A stretch of 64,000 nt of DNA from Bacteroidales bacterium. Lineage in GTDB: Bacteria > Bacteroidota > Bacteroidia > Bacteroidales > P3. The notes beneath the pieces are model-generated. The model ran no database searches, had not been told where the DNA came from, and worked only from the letters and a program-made list of their open reading frames with translations. The position numbers and the translations under genes were made by a program. Positions 1-11,900 of this stretch are shown here, in pieces. Where the stretch lies: NCBI GenBank assembly GCA_017451385.1, contig JAFSPS010000007.1, forward strand, positions 1 through 64,000. Reading direction: 5' to 3'. Each line of letters begins with the position of its first letter. Position 1 is the first letter of the stretch.

Positions 1-1
1 G

Positions 2-307
2 CAGGATAAGGCGGAGGCAGTGCGGTGGTACCGCAAGGCGGCGGAGCAGGGGTATGCGGCTGCGCAGAACAATCTTGGGCGGATGTATAAATATGGTGAG
101 GGCGTGGCGCAGGATAAGGCGGAGGCAGTGCGGTGGTTCCGCAAGGCGGCGGAGCAGGGGCATGCGGCTGCGCAGAACAATCTTGGGTGGATGTATGAAT
201 ATGGCGAGGGCGTGTCGCGGGACAAGGCGGAGGCAGTGCGGTGGTATCGCAAGGCGGCGGAGCGGGGGTATGAACAAGCTCAGGCAAGGCTGAAAGAATT
301 GGGATGA
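2..307 (+). CDS. Sel1-repeat (TPR-like) protein, C-terminal fragment
   Basis: The reading frame is open from the left edge, so only the C-terminal part is present. It holds almost three Sel1-like repeats of 36 residues, with the usual A-x-x-W-Y/F-R-K-A-A-E-x-G-x-A-x-A-Q-x-x-L-G pattern, and ends in a short tail rich in Lys and Glu. Sel1 repeats form alpha-solenoids that act as protein-binding scaffolds, often in the envelope or signalling complexes; the partner cannot be guessed here. The repeats are almost identical at DNA level with a 108-bp period, which points to recent expansion or gene conversion. It stops 22 bp before hutI. N-terminal domains and any signal peptide lie outside the window. 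Confidence 0.85.
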   Translation, partial: QDKAEAVRWYRKAAEQGYAAAQNNLGRMYKYGEGVAQDKAEAVRWFRKAAEQGHAAAQNNLGWMYEYGEGVSRDKAEAVRWYRKAAERGYEQAQARLKELG

Positions 308-329
308 TTTCTAAAAAAAATACAGATAT

Positions 330-1565
330 ATGCGAACAATCATAAAAAACATAAAAGAGTTGTGTCAGGTGGAGGAGGCTCCACGGCAGAAGGTTTGTGG
401 CAGCGAGATGGCTGCGATGCAGACAATAAAAGACGCCTACCTTATCATAGAAGATGATAAAATCCTTGACTTCGGTGGCATGAGTGCGCTGAAGGAGCAG
501 ACCTTCGACCACGAGGTGAATGCCGAGGGGCGCATGGTGTTTCCCTCGTTCTGCGATTCGCACACGCACCTCGTCTATGCCGGCAGCCGCGAGGTGGAGT
601 ATATAGACAAGATACGTGGTCTGAGCTATGAGGAGATAGCGCGTCGTGGCGGCGGCATCCTCAACAGTGCCAAGCGTGTGCAGGATGCCAGCGAGGAGGA
701 ATTGTACGACGATGCCATGATGCGGCTGCAGCAGATGATAGGCTACGGCAGTGGCGCCGTGGAGATAAAGAGTGGCTACGGCATGACGGTGGAGGCAGAG
801 ATGAAGATGCTGCGCGTCATCCGTCGTCTGCGCGAAACATCGCCGCTGACTATACGTGCCACGTTGCTGGGAGCCCACGGCGTGCCTATGGAGTATCGTG
901 GTCGTCAGGATGCTTTCGTGGACCTCGTGGTGAGGGAGATGATACCGCAGGCTGCCGCCGAAGGGTTGGCAGATTTCGTAGATGTATTCTGCGACGAAGG
1001 TTTCTTCACGGTGGGCGACACGGAGCGTATGTTGGAGGCTGGTGCCAAGTACGGGCTGCGGGCCAAAATCCATGCCAACGAGCTGGCCTGTTCGGGAGGC
1101 ATACAGGTGGCGGTGAAGTACGACGCCCTCTCGTGTGACCATCTGGAGTACACCGGCGAGGCGGAGATAGAATGTCTGAAAGGTAGCAACACCATGCCCA
1201 CGGTGCTGCCGGGTGCGGCATTCTTCCTCAATATGCGCCATGCCCCCGTCCGCCAGATGATAGATGCTGGACTGCCTGTGGCTATGGCGAGCGACTGCAA
1301 CCCGGGGTCGTCGCCGTCGCCCAATATGCAGCTGATACTCTCTATGGCCTGCGTCAACTACCGTATGCTGCCGGAGGAGGCGTTCAATGCTACCACCATC
1401 AACAGTGCTTACGCTATGGGCGTCAGCGACCAGCTGGGCAGCATAGCCCGTGGCAAGCGTGCCAACTTCTACATCACAAAGCCCATTTCTACCTATGAGT
1501 ATATGCCCTACGCCTACGGCGAGAACAAAGTCGATGTGGCTTTCCTGAACGGAAGGGTGTGTTAG
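330..1565 (+). CDS. hutI: Imidazolonepropionase
   Basis: This 411-aa protein matches HutI of the amidohydrolase superfamily. HutI hydrolyses imidazolone-5-propionate to N-formimino-glutamate, the third step of histidine degradation, in the cytosol. The metal-binding HxH motif is at about residues 78-80 (SHTH), in the normal place after the N-terminal beta-sandwich. A later conserved stretch (MASDCNPGSSPS, about residues 318-329) carries the catalytic/metal Asp. Length is normal for the family (about 410 aa). The other histidine-degradation genes (hutU, hutH, hutG/ftcD) are not adjacent, so the pathway is either dispersed or outside the window. The ATG at 330 leaves a 22-bp gap after the Sel1 gene. 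Confidence 0.93.
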   Translation: MRTIIKNIKELCQVEEAPRQKVCGSEMAAMQTIKDAYLIIEDDKILDFGGMSALKEQTFDHEVNAEGRMVFPSFCDSHTHLVYAGSREVEYIDKIRGLSYEEIARRGGGILNSAKRVQDASEEELYDDAMMRLQQMIGYGSGAVEIKSGYGMTVEAEMKMLRVIRRLRETSPLTIRATLLGAHGVPMEYRGRQDAFVDLVVREMIPQAAAEGLADFVDVFCDEGFFTVGDTERMLEAGAKYGLRAKIHANELACSGGIQVAVKYDALSCDHLEYTGEAEIECLKGSNTMPTVLPGAAFFLNMRHAPVRQMIDAGLPVAMASDCNPGSSPSPNMQLILSMACVNYRMLPEEAFNATTINSAYAMGVSDQLGSIARGKRANFYITKPISTYEYMPYAYGENKVDVAFLNGRVC

Positions 1566-1598
1566 GGGCACGACAAGAGAAAAAGCTATAGAAAGACC

Positions 1599-2249
1599 AT
1601 GCTAAAGATAGAAGAGATAAGCAAGAGCTACGGGCCGCTGAAGGTGCTCGACGATGTGTCACTTGTCGTAGAGCAAGGCGAGGTGGTTTCCGTGGTGGGT
1701 GCGTCGGGAGCCGGCAAGACAACGCTCTTGCAGATAATAGGCACCCTCGACCGTCCCGACAAAGGGCGCGTTATATATGACGACATTGATGTCACGCATT
1801 TGGGGGACAGGCAGATGGCACGTTTCCGCAACGAGCATATAGGCTTCGTGTTCCAGTTCCACAATCTGCTGCCGGAGTTCACGGCGTTGGAGAATGTCTG
1901 CATGCCAGCCTTCATCAAAGGTACGCCAGTGGAGGAGGCGCGGCGTGAGGGGATGAAACTCTTGGAGTTCCTCGGCGTTGCCGGCCGTGCGGACCATAAG
2001 CCGGCACAGCTGTCGGGTGGCGAGCAGCAGCGTATGGCTGTGGCGCGAGCCCTTATCAATCGTCCGTCGGTGGTGCTTGCCGATGAGCCGTCGGGCAACC
2101 TCGACTCGCATCATGCGCGCGAGCTGCACCAGCTCTTTTTCACGCTGCGCGACCAGTACCATCAGACATTCATCATAGTTACTCACAATCAAGAGTTGGC
2201 CGACATGGCTGACCGCAAAATCACTCTCAAAGATGGCAAAAAACTCTAA
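1599..2249 (+). CDS. ABC transporter ATP-binding protein, LolD/MacB type
   Basis: This 216-aa protein is an ABC ATPase. It has Walker A GASGAGKT at residues 34-41, a Q-loop (FQFHN) near residue 90, the signature LSGGEQQ at about 138-144, Walker B with catalytic Glu (VVLADEPSG) directly after, and an H-loop (VTHN) near the end. The spacing and short length fit the LolD/MacB/FtsE group, whose members pair with FtsX-fold permeases to move lipoproteins or other envelope substrates. No permease gene is adjacent, so LolD is the likeliest role but the substrate is open. The last 17 bp overlap the start of rlmB, which suggests translational coupling. Confidence 0.9.
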   Translation: MLKIEEISKSYGPLKVLDDVSLVVEQGEVVSVVGASGAGKTTLLQIIGTLDRPDKGRVIYDDIDVTHLGDRQMARFRNEHIGFVFQFHNLLPEFTALENVCMPAFIKGTPVEEARREGMKLLEFLGVAGRADHKPAQLSGGEQQRMAVARALINRPSVVLADEPSGNLDSHHARELHQLFFTLRDQYHQTFIIVTHNQELADMADRKITLKDGKKL

Positions 2250-2973
2250 CCTCGTCTATGGCTTGCGCCCCGTCATGGAGGCTATAGCCGCCGGACAACA
2301 GATAGACCGCATATACATGCAGAGCGGCTTGCAGGGCTCGCTCGTAGGGCAGCTGCGTGCCATGATACGCGAAGCATCGATACCATTCCAATTTGTGCCG
2401 CAGGAGCGTCTGGACCACCTCGTGCAGGGCAACCATCAGGGCGTGGTGGCATCCATTGCTGCGGTGCGCTACCATGCGTTTGTTGATGTCATGGAACGCC
2501 TGCAGGAACAGGAGAGGCTGCCGCTGATAGTGCTGCTGGACCATGTCACCGATGTGCGCAATATGGGGGCCATAGCCCGTACGGCGGAGTGTGCTGGCGT
2601 TGACGCCATCGTGGTGCCCGACCGAGGGAGTGCGCAGATGGGGGAGGATGCCGTCAAGACCTCGTCGGGGGCGTTGCTGCGTCTGCCCGTCTGTCGCGAA
2701 ACCAACCTAAAGACCGTCATCAATATGGCTCATCAGTATGGTCTCAACGTGGTGGCGGCAACGGAAAAGGGCAGCATGCCATATACGCAGATTGACTTCC
2801 GTCAGCCTACGCTCCTTGTCATGGGTGCAGAGGAGACGGGCATCAGCAATGAGGTGCTGCGGCTGTGCGACCAGCGTGCCGCCATACCTATTCGTGGTGA
2901 GGTACAGTCGCTCAATGTGTCGGTGGCTGCGGGCGTGATGATTTATGAGGCTGTGCGGCAGAGAAGCGTCTGA
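2233..2973 (+). CDS. rlmB: 23S rRNA (guanosine-2'-O-)-methyltransferase, TrmH/SpoU family
   Basis: The 246-aa product has the RlmB layout: an N-terminal substrate-binding domain starting [11 protein letters not shown] (about residues 8-18), then the SPOUT methyltransferase domain with motif 1 [17 protein letters not shown] (about 103-119), motif 2 [11 protein letters not shown] and motif 3 [14 protein letters not shown] near the C-terminus. RlmB methylates the 2'-O of a guanosine in helix 92 of 23S rRNA in E. coli; related family members act on other RNAs, so the exact target is inferred. It begins inside the end of the ABC ATPase gene. The 160 bp after the stop contain no gene. Confidence 0.9.
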   Translation: MAKNSNLVYGLRPVMEAIAAGQQIDRIYMQSGLQGSLVGQLRAMIREASIPFQFVPQERLDHLVQGNHQGVVASIAAVRYHAFVDVMERLQEQERLPLIVLLDHVTDVRNMGAIARTAECAGVDAIVVPDRGSAQMGEDAVKTSSGALLRLPVCRETNLKTVINMAHQYGLNVVAATEKGSMPYTQIDFRQPTLLVMGAEETGISNEVLRLCDQRAAIPIRGEVQSLNVSVAAGVMIYEAVRQRSV

Positions 2974-3133
2974 AGGAGTAACGAGGCGGGCATTTATCAG
3001 AGAGCAATATCTCTCCTATTTAGATGAACCCGTTATGGGGAATTATAGTATTGAACAGGTGTTTTAACTGCATGGTGTGACCAGCTCTCGCTCGAATGTG
3101 TGAGGCATCACTCGAAAAAAAACAGACAATATT

Positions 3134-4168
3134 ATGGTACGTTGTTTCTTGCTCGTAGCAATTATGATTTCCGCTCTCGCCATACCTGCAGTGGCGCAGG
3201 ATGACGAGGTGGCGGTAGATATGCGTGTGGCGAAAGTAGGAGTCTATCAGGTGCCGCGCTATCATCATTCATCGTATGTGTATGCTGTCGTTGTCAATGA
3301 GGGAAACGACACCTTGTGTGGTTTTGAGATGCTGCTCACCACTACGCTCAATCGTTGTGTGGTGCGTGAGCGTGTGGAGCAGTGTTTGGCTCCCGGGGAC
3401 ACGTTGCGAGTGGTGTATGGCACGCAGGTGGTGCCGGAAGACGAAAGCCTGACGATGGTGACTATCACCGCATCGGTTGCAGTGGCGGATGACGGGAACG
3501 AACGGAACGATAGCAAGAGCGCAGACTATGTGCTGTTGGCGGCAGACGATGATATTTCGGCAGAGCAGATGCTTGCCCCCGAGGGCGTAGAGACCATAGG
3601 CGACACTGTGGCTGTGGCGGTGCGTCTGTGCAATATGGGCGACTATGCGGTGACGGAAGTGCCATTGGCAATAAACTATAACAACCAGTTCTATGACACC
3701 GTCGTTGCGGATATGTTGTCAGCGGTTGGCATTGCAGGCTTGACGGCTGGGCAATGTGTTGACTACACTACTCCGCTGTTCTATCGTGTCACCGTGGGCT
3801 ATACTACCGTTGAGGTCATTGCTCTCGCGCCCTACGATGTTGACCACAGCAACGATACGCTTTTTGTCCTCTTTACTTCGGAGACAGGTTTTGAAGGCGT
3901 GGACGACGTGGAAGGCTACTTGCCAGACATGGCCCTTTACCCAAACCCTGCTACGGACAAGATACGCATAGCCTTCGGGACTGTCGCGCCTGTGGCATCC
4001 GATGTGCTTATTGTGGACGATTATGGCAGAGTGGTGCGGCGACGCAGGATTGCTGCCGGAGCCGATGGTTGTACTATTGATATAGGCGACCTTGCCGCAG
4101 GGCGTTATCATGTCGTTGTGGAATCGGCAGGACGCTGCCTGTCGAGGCCTCTTGTCGTTGTCAGATAG
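3134..4168 (+). CDS. Secreted protein with T9SS type A sorting domain
   Basis: The 344-aa protein begins with a Sec signal peptide (hydrophobic residues about 3-20, AVAQ before the predicted cleavage). The body has two regions resembling CARDB-type Ig folds: each has a stretch like 'V.N.GN/MGD....F/V..L......Y..T.V' followed by an 'N-D-S/T' loop. The C-terminal 80 residues are a T9SS type A sorting domain: LYPNPATDKIRI, a central 'VDDYGRVV' strand, then LAAGRYHVVVE and a terminal VVVR. The protein should be exported by Sec, passed across the outer membrane by T9SS, and released or anchored on the surface. No enzymatic motif is visible. It lies 21 bp before tilS and has no obvious functional link to it. 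Confidence 0.8.
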   Translation: MVRCFLLVAIMISALAIPAVAQDDEVAVDMRVAKVGVYQVPRYHHSSYVYAVVVNEGNDTLCGFEMLLTTTLNRCVVRERVEQCLAPGDTLRVVYGTQVVPEDESLTMVTITASVAVADDGNERNDSKSADYVLLAADDDISAEQMLAPEGVETIGDTVAVAVRLCNMGDYAVTEVPLAINYNNQFYDTVVADMLSAVGIAGLTAGQCVDYTTPLFYRVTVGYTTVEVIALAPYDVDHSNDTLFVLFTSETGFEGVDDVEGYLPDMALYPNPATDKIRIAFGTVAPVASDVLIVDDYGRVVRRRRIAAGADGCTIDIGDLAAGRYHVVVESAGRCLSRPLVVVR

Positions 4169-4189
4169 TTAACCAATAACTTCCGCACG

Positions 4190-5491
4190 ATGTTGTTGTC
4201 GCGTTTTGTAGAACAATGTGAGCAGCTTTTCGGCAGCGATGCGCGGCTGCTCCTTGCTGTCAGTGGTGGGCGCGACTCTATGGCGTTGGAGCATCTGTGC
4301 AAGCGTGCAGGATTCAACTATGCCATAGCGCATTGCAACTTCCATCTGCGTGGTGCCGACTCGGAACGCGACGAGCGTTTCGTAAGGCAGCTTGCTACGC
4401 AGCATCGGCGTGAAATATTTGTAGCCCAGTTTGATACCTCGTCGTATGCTGCTGAGCATGGTCTCTCAATAGAGGAGGCTGCACGCGAACAGCGATACGC
4501 GTTCTTCGAGCATGTGCGAAGCGAGCAAGGGTTTGACTACATCGTGGTGGCGCACCATCGAGACGACACCATCGAAACCTTTTTCATCAACCTCTTGCGT
4601 GGCACTGGCATATCGGGACTACGGGGCATGCGTGCGCTCAATGGCTTTGTGGCGCGTCCGTTGCTTGCCTTCGGGCGTGCTGAGATAGATGCATATATCG
4701 GAGAGCATAATATCGAATATGTAGAGGATGTCACCAACGCCGAGTTGGTCTATCGGCGCAACGAGATACGCCATAGGCTGTTGCCACTGTTACGCGAGAT
4801 GAGCCCGTCGTTCGACAGCACCATGCAGCGTACAATGAACTATCTGGCAGATGCCGAGCAGGTATATATGGATAGGGTGGGAGATTTGCGTGCTGCCATG
4901 ATAAAGAGCGATGCCGCTGAAAGCTATAGCATAGCGATAGATGATGTTCGCAGTCTGAAGCCTCAGTGCACCTTGCTCTACGAGTTGCTGAAACCTTTCG
5001 GTTTCAACGTGGCGCAAGTGGAGGACATCCTCTGTGCGCTCGATGCGCCGTCGGGGCGACGCTTTCTCACTGAGCAATATGTGCTGGTCAAGGACCGCGA
5101 GCGCTTGCTTATCGTCAGTCGTAAGGGTGATGGCGTCACTGACGTGGTACCGCAGATAGAGACTGATAGAATGCCGGTGCCGGCAGATATCTCCCTCTTA
5201 CGGAGCATGACTACTGCTACGACAGCATTCTTTGATGCTGACAAGGTGGCTTTGCCTATCCGTCTGCGTCATTGGCAGGAAGGCGACCGTTTCTGCCCCT
5301 TCGGGATGCGTGGGTCGCAACTTGTGTCGGACTATTTCTCGGACCACAAGTTGTCGCTCGTTGAGAAACGTGAGCAGTGGTTGCTGGTGGATGCCGACGA
5401 GAGGGTGCTGTGGATTGTGGGCCGACGCACCGACCGCCGAGCATCGGTAACGACGGAGACAGAGCAGATGCTGCGTGTCACGATATGCTGA
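4190..5491 (+). CDS. tilS: tRNA(Ile)-lysidine synthetase
   Basis: This 433-aa protein carries the PP-loop ATP pyrophosphatase motif SGGRDS at residues 25-30, followed by HCNFHLRG and the VAHHRDDTIETFFINLLRGTG segment, both typical of TilS. The C-terminal half contains the TilS substrate-binding domains, including 'RHWQEGDRFCPFGMRGSQLVSDYFSDHK'-like residues (about 360-388). TilS attaches lysine to C34 of tRNA-Ile(CAU), changing its codon reading from AUG to AUA; it is normally essential. Length is normal for Bacteroidetes TilS. About 470 bp without a gene follow. Confidence 0.93.
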   Translation: MLLSRFVEQCEQLFGSDARLLLAVSGGRDSMALEHLCKRAGFNYAIAHCNFHLRGADSERDERFVRQLATQHRREIFVAQFDTSSYAAEHGLSIEEAAREQRYAFFEHVRSEQGFDYIVVAHHRDDTIETFFINLLRGTGISGLRGMRALNGFVARPLLAFGRAEIDAYIGEHNIEYVEDVTNAELVYRRNEIRHRLLPLLREMSPSFDSTMQRTMNYLADAEQVYMDRVGDLRAAMIKSDAAESYSIAIDDVRSLKPQCTLLYELLKPFGFNVAQVEDILCALDAPSGRRFLTEQYVLVKDRERLLIVSRKGDGVTDVVPQIETDRMPVPADISLLRSMTTATTAFFDADKVALPIRLRHWQEGDRFCPFGMRGSQLVSDYFSDHKLSLVEKREQWLLVDADERVLWIVGRRTDRRASVTTETEQMLRVTIC

Positions 5492-5963
5492 AAAGCTCAT
5501 TTTTTTTGTTCACATGTTCCAACGATTTTGTGCCGAGGCGGCGTTCGCTGTCGTGGCTGGTCGGAATAGTACGACAATAGTTGAGCTATAAATCCTGTTA
5601 TTTGGATGCTGCATTGCTATGGCGGTGTAAATGTTTTTTGCACATAAACTTATCTGATGAAAACGTTTTTTGTTGTGATATGTTATTAACAAGATTGTAA
5701 TATGATGATGTGTTTATAACTTTTTGTAATTCTTTTAGTTTGTTAAAATATAGATGGTTATTAACAATTAAATGTGAACAATTATTGTTAATATTTTGTT
5801 GATAACTATTTGTATTTTATTGGAAAATTGTATTTTTGCAATGTGTTGTGTACTATCGCAACATAATGTAAGCACGAAATGAAAACGCCATAAACGGTTG
5901 AGAGACTGGTTTTTATGGAGTTGGTATGTAAAATGTAAAACAAAGAAACAAATACATCTAAAT
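5492..5963. other. 472-bp AT-rich intergenic region before the first giant gene
   Basis: No supported gene. The region becomes strongly AT-rich after about 5600. It contains one good Bacteroidetes-type promoter (5809-5838), leaving a leader of about 115-120 nt before the ATG at 5964. I see no stem-loop followed by a T-run that would clearly terminate tilS. Confidence 0.6.
5809..5838 (+). promoter_or_regulatory. Bacteroidetes-type promoter of the first giant gene
   Basis: TTTG at 5809-5812, 18 nt, then TATTTTTG at 5831-5838, matching the Bacteroidetes sigma-70 consensus (TTTG, about 19 nt, TAnnTTTG). Transcription would begin a few bases downstream, giving a leader of about 115-120 nt. Confidence 0.65.
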
Positions 5964-8900
5964 ATGTTGTACAATAGACCTTTTATTCGTGGCATCCTTT
6001 TGTTGCTCACGCTCATATTGTCTATGAGTGGAGCCAGTGCGCAGGGGGTATTCAAAGCCTGCGGACAGTTTCCGGACGACCCGACGAAAAGAACTGGTGA
6101 TATTGTGAATATACGAGGAGAAAACTACATCCTCGTAGTCATTTCGCAGGAGCCAGACACGGTGCCATTGCATCTTTATAGGCCATCAAGATATAGTGAT
6201 GACACCTTGTGGGGATGCCCACGCGACGGCATTACTTTCGGCACTTCGCCGTTCCAGCAATACTATTCGCGTGCGACCTCGGATGACATGGACATATATC
6301 AGAAGGTGGGTCAGCGCAATCAGGAGACCGACCTGCCGAGTGGCGGGACGATGCAGTGTCCTATTGATACGATAGTGTTCTTCCATACGATGTTCTTCAA
6401 CGCTCCTATATTATTTGATACTATCGACACCTGTCTCGCCAACCCCTCATACAGCTTCACATGGCGTGGCAGGAACTGTGGCACCACTATGCTTATCGGT
6501 GGCGACAGTATATATAAGGATACCGTGGCTGTGGGACGTCGCATAACCTGCTCTACCGATGTCAAGTTGCGTCTTGCACGAGGCAACTGGGAGTATGACA
6601 CCGCCATAGTGGATGCCTGCGATGAGTACCTCTGGACGCAGAACAACCAATCATACGTATATTCTGGCGTTAGCTCCTTCCGTCAGATATATGACTACGA
6701 CACCGTTGCTAATGGTTCGGCACCTGTAACGGGCTATCGAAACACGTTCAGATGCAACAAAGTCTATGAGCTTGACCTGAATATTTACAACACTCACAGT
6801 AGAGATACTTCCGTCACGGCGTGCGACTCCTTCCGATGGGACCGCACAGGGATGCTGTACAATAGCAGCAATCTGGCAAGGCAGAATGACCGCCGTTTTG
6901 AGTACGATTCTGTCCGTACCGCCTTCCGCGACCTTTCGCGTGCGGGCAGTCTGACCTGCCACGACACTATCTGGTTGAAGCTTACCAACGATACCACCAC
7001 TCATGCTATCGACTCAGTGGCTGCCTGCTGGAACAACGGCAGCACGTTCCGTTGGATAAACGGTGTGAACTATCCTAATGATGTGACGGATGGCAGCGTG
7101 GTAGATACCCTCGTCGGTGGCAACTACAAAGGCTGCGACAGTGTCGTTTCGCTATATCTACGTGTGTTCCATAATGATACGCTATATGATACCCTTCAGG
7201 CGTGTGGACATTATCAGTGGCGAGACGGGCAGCAGTACACTACCGACCAGATGCCTTTCCAGCCTGAATACCGTTCGCAGGGACGTACCCGCAACACTGG
7301 AATTTACGCCATACGCAGCTATGAAGATTCATACCATACGGCACATGGTGGAGACTACCGCGACGGTGTGTTCCGCTGCGACAGCCTCTTCTATCTTACC
7401 CTCACCATTGACCACACCTACTCTTTGAGCGACCGTATTGATATATGCGACTCGTTCTCTGTCATGGCTTTCCGCGAGGGTTTTGTGCCACCCACCAATA
7501 GGCAGTATGAGCAAAACCTTGCTGCCGACACCTTCCGTTATCAGTTCTTTTTTAATGACTATCAAGGTGCGCCGACGCATCATTATTTTGACACCTTGCT
7601 GCACCTGCCTACGGTGCGCCTTGGCTGCGACTCGGCTGTCACATACAACATACATCTATATCATTCGCCCGATACTACATGGCAGTCCGACATCACCATG
7701 TGCGCACTCGACGAATGGGCTGTTAACGGCACTATACGTCAGCAGGTGATGGACTCCGGCGTGAACGCCTATACCTTCGTCACGCCGTATGGATGCGATT
7801 CTGTCGTGGCGGTGCATATCAACTTCCGCCCCAGCTGGAACGACACAGTGGTGTACGGTCCAGTCTGTCGTAACGAGGGCTATCCCTACTTGAGCGACCT
7901 CGGCATGATCTATCAGCATGATACTATGGTGTTGCATGCACGCCGTCCGGTCGTTGACGACCCCTCCATGTGCGACAGCATGTGGTGGCGTATGTTCACC
8001 TTCTCGCCTGTCACCGACAGCGTCGTCACGGTGTCGGCGTGTGACACATTCTACTGGTACAATGCGTCGTTCACGGCGATGGATAGTGCCTATACCACCA
8101 CGCCTGCCACGCCTCCCAGCAAGACCTTTGCCGGTGCCGACCGTTATGGCTGCGACTCCACGCTGAGCCTCAATCTTACTATAAAATACAGCTTCCTGCG
8201 TATGCTGCCCATAGATACTGCTTGTACGCCGTTCAAGTGGGCACGCACAGGGGCTATAGAATACACGCGTACTCCTTTTGATACGGCACGTTTCGCCTTC
8301 GTTGGTGCGGCATCCAATGGCTGCGACAGCGTCGTGGCGCAGCCTATGCGACTGTACCCCTCATACGATGTGAGGGACACCATCGACGCTTGCGACAAGT
8401 ACGAGGAGATGGTTCGCGGCTCGTATGTGCGCACCATCTATCGCAATGCTTCGTCAGACTGGGCATTGAAGACTGCCGCGCCGGTACGCAATGGTGTCAA
8501 CATACCCGATGGGTGCGACAGCCTTGTCCATGCCCGTATCATCATCCACCACTCCGATACCAATCAGGTGGATGAGGCGCATACCTGCGACAGATACACA
8601 TGGTTTGACAGCACCTTCACCAGCGATACCGTTATCTCCCGTCGCCACACACTCTACGGCTCCAACGACAGCCTGCGCACCATACATGGTTGTGACAGCG
8701 CACGCTCGTTGCGGCTGACAGTGCATCATAGAGGCATAGACACAGCCATTGTCAATGCCTGCGACTACTACGATTGGAACCGTCAGAGCCAAGGCATGCG
8801 CCATTATGAGCTGGCTGCCGGTCAGACGGATACCAACATCATGGATAGCGTGACTACCGTAGCCCTCACGCGTTATGGCTGCGACTCTGTCTCGCTGCTG

Positions 8901-11900
8901 CGCCTCCATCTGCGTGCCAACTCCTATAAGCACATAGATACGGCTGCTTGCGGTATGTTGTCATATAACGGCTTCACCTATCATATCTCTGATTCCATCC
9001 CTGTGCGTCATGCCGGACAAGCTGCCAATGGTTGCGACAGTGTTGACCTTGTGAAGATTACTGTGCATAACGTGCCTGTTGTCGATACCGTGCGCAATAT
9101 GATAGACTGCGACACGTTGGTATGGAATGGACATACCCTTACGAGGGACACCATTGTCTCCGATACCCTTTATGCCGACAACGGCTGCGACAGCATCGTC
9201 AATCTGACGTTGCGTCTCCGTCATCGTGCCTATACTTATGTGGATTTGCAGTCGTGCGACAGCATGTTGTGGCATGGCCGTCAGTTCTACCATTCCACGT
9301 ATAATTTCACCGAGGAGCATCTGCGCACCAGCAGCAGTTACGTGGTTGGCGTGGCAGCCAACGGGTGCGACAGCATAGAGCTGCTGCGTCTGCAAGTGTT
9401 CCCCAGCCATGTCTCTGAGGATGCGGGACGCGATACCGTCATCGCTTGCGACAGCTATACATGGACTCTTAACGGCTCTACCTATACGACCTCAAACACT
9501 GATGCTATGGAGTCACGCAGTGCCGTCACGCAGACAGTGCACGGCTGCGACAGTCTCGTGTTCCTCTACCTTACAGTAAACCGTAGTCATCCCGACACCA
9601 CCAATCTTGCCCCTGCCAGCGGTTGCGGCAGCTATACATGGTATGACACCACCGTGGTACAGGACAATACGGGCAACCCTGTGGTTGCCAATCTCTACCA
9701 TGCGTTGCATAATGTTGTAGGCTGCGACAGCGTGCTGCATATCACTGTTACCGTCAATCCGGCTCCCGTTATCGTCGATGTGCGAGGTCGCCATCTGCAG
9801 GCCGACAGTGTCAGCTATTCGCCGTCGGTATGCGACAGCATCCTCTGGCGTGGACGCTACTTTACGCAGACGGGTGTCTATAGTGATACGGTGCATCTGG
9901 CAACTGGATGCGACAGCGTCATCACACTCGACTTGGTGGTCAGCGCACCATCCGATTCGGTACATTATCAGCATATATGCAATGGCACCTACACATGGCA
10001 TAACAACACCTACTCACACTCCACCAACACTGCTACTTTCAACGCCGGGCCCAATGCTCAGGGCTGCGACAGCACTATTCGTCTCAACCTCATCATCAAT
10101 GATGAGCAGCTATATGTAGATACCATTACCTCGTGTGTGAACTATACGTGGAATGGTGTGCTCTATACTCGTTCGGTCTCCCTTGCCGACAATGTCACGC
10201 ATCACGATGTCAGCACACATTCATGCGACAGCGTTACGCACCTCTTCCTCACCATCAACTATAACGACACCATTACCGATACCGTCACGGCGTGCGACAG
10301 TTACTTCTGGAGTGGTAATAACAACACCTATACCACGAGCACCGATGTGCATACCCTTTGGGGCGGGCGCAATGCCTATGGCTGCGACAGCGTGCGCCAT
10401 CTGATGCTGACGGTCAACTATTCATCCTCCTACGATGATGTAGTGCGCGCTTGTGAGGAATACACATGGAACGGACGCACTTCGCGCCAGAACCGCAACG
10501 GACATAACGAATATGACTGGCGTTATCATGTGCAGGGCGGCAATGCTGTAGGCTGCGACACCACGGCGTTCCTCATCTTGACTATTGATACAAACTCGCG
10601 TGGTGTTGACCATCGTGAGTTCTGCAACTCGATGACATGGCATGGCTACACTGTCTCTACCAACATCCTGCCCATCTTCCCCGAGTCGCCGCAGGGCATC
10701 TACGATACCATTCATGGTGTCGCTGTCAACGGCTGCGACAGTATCTATGCGCTTGAAGCCGTCTCGCGTGGCTCCTTCGTCAGGATAGACACCGTGCAGG
10801 CTTGCGACAGATATATGTGGCCGCGCAACAACGTGACCTATTTTGAGTCCAACCACCACGCCACCGACACGGTGCGCGGAGCCGATGCCGTCACGGGTTG
10901 CGACAGCATCTATGGTCTTTACCTCAATCTCTCGCACAGCACGCACAATGTTATTATGTCGAACGTTTGCGACAGCCTTATCTGGCATGGGAGCACCTAT
11001 CACATGGATGGTCGCTACACCTATGCATATATAGACAGCAATGGGTGCGCCAGCGTAGATACGCTTGTCTTCACGCCGCGCCATAGCACGGTCTTGCCAG
11101 TGGTCAATATGGGCGACCGTTGCAACTTCATCCGTTGGCAGGATACCACTATAACATCCTCAGGAACATACTACCGCGTCCTGCAGAATGCTGTGGGCTG
11201 TGACAGCGTGGTGTCCATGTCCATCGTTATCAACTATAGCGACTTCTATGATACGTTGACCTTCGTGGGCTGCGACAGCGCGCGCTACTACAATCGCTAC
11301 TATTTCCGCGACACCAATATCTTTATTGACCGCGGACATAGCAATCCGCAGCATTGCCCAGACTATGATGTCCATCGTATCATTGTCAATCGTTCCTATC
11401 ATGTGCTGCTTGACACTACCGTTTGCGACAGCTATACATGGCAGAACGGAGTAACATATACCGAATCGGTGGCTTCGGTTGTCGATGCACATGCTGCTCA
11501 GGGAGGTTGCGACAGTATCCTAACCCTACGTCTTGGTGTCAACTATGGTGTCTTTGACACCCTCGCACCTGTCACGGCGTGCGACACATTCCGTTGGCAA
11601 GGTACCTTGTATGCCAACACCACGATGGCGCAGTCGGTCTATGGCACTACCGTCGATGGCTGCGACAGCACCCATGTGTTGCCAGTCAATATAGTGCACC
11701 GCACTGTCGTGGAGACGCTGGATACTGCGTGTAGCAGATATACATGGCATGGCCGCAGCTATACGAGGTCTACAGTGGATTCGTTGAACCTCGGTACCAA
11801 TGCCTATGGCTGCGACAGCGTGGCGCATCTGAACGTCACTATCCTGCCGCTGGCATCGGGTAGCGTCACGCGTATCGTCTGTGACAGCCTGCGCTGGTAT

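Noticed and set aside
5898-5963. Extension of the first giant gene to a TTG start at 5898.
   Set aside because: The added 22 residues contain no signal feature, while the ATG at 5964 gives a normal signal peptide at the N-terminus.
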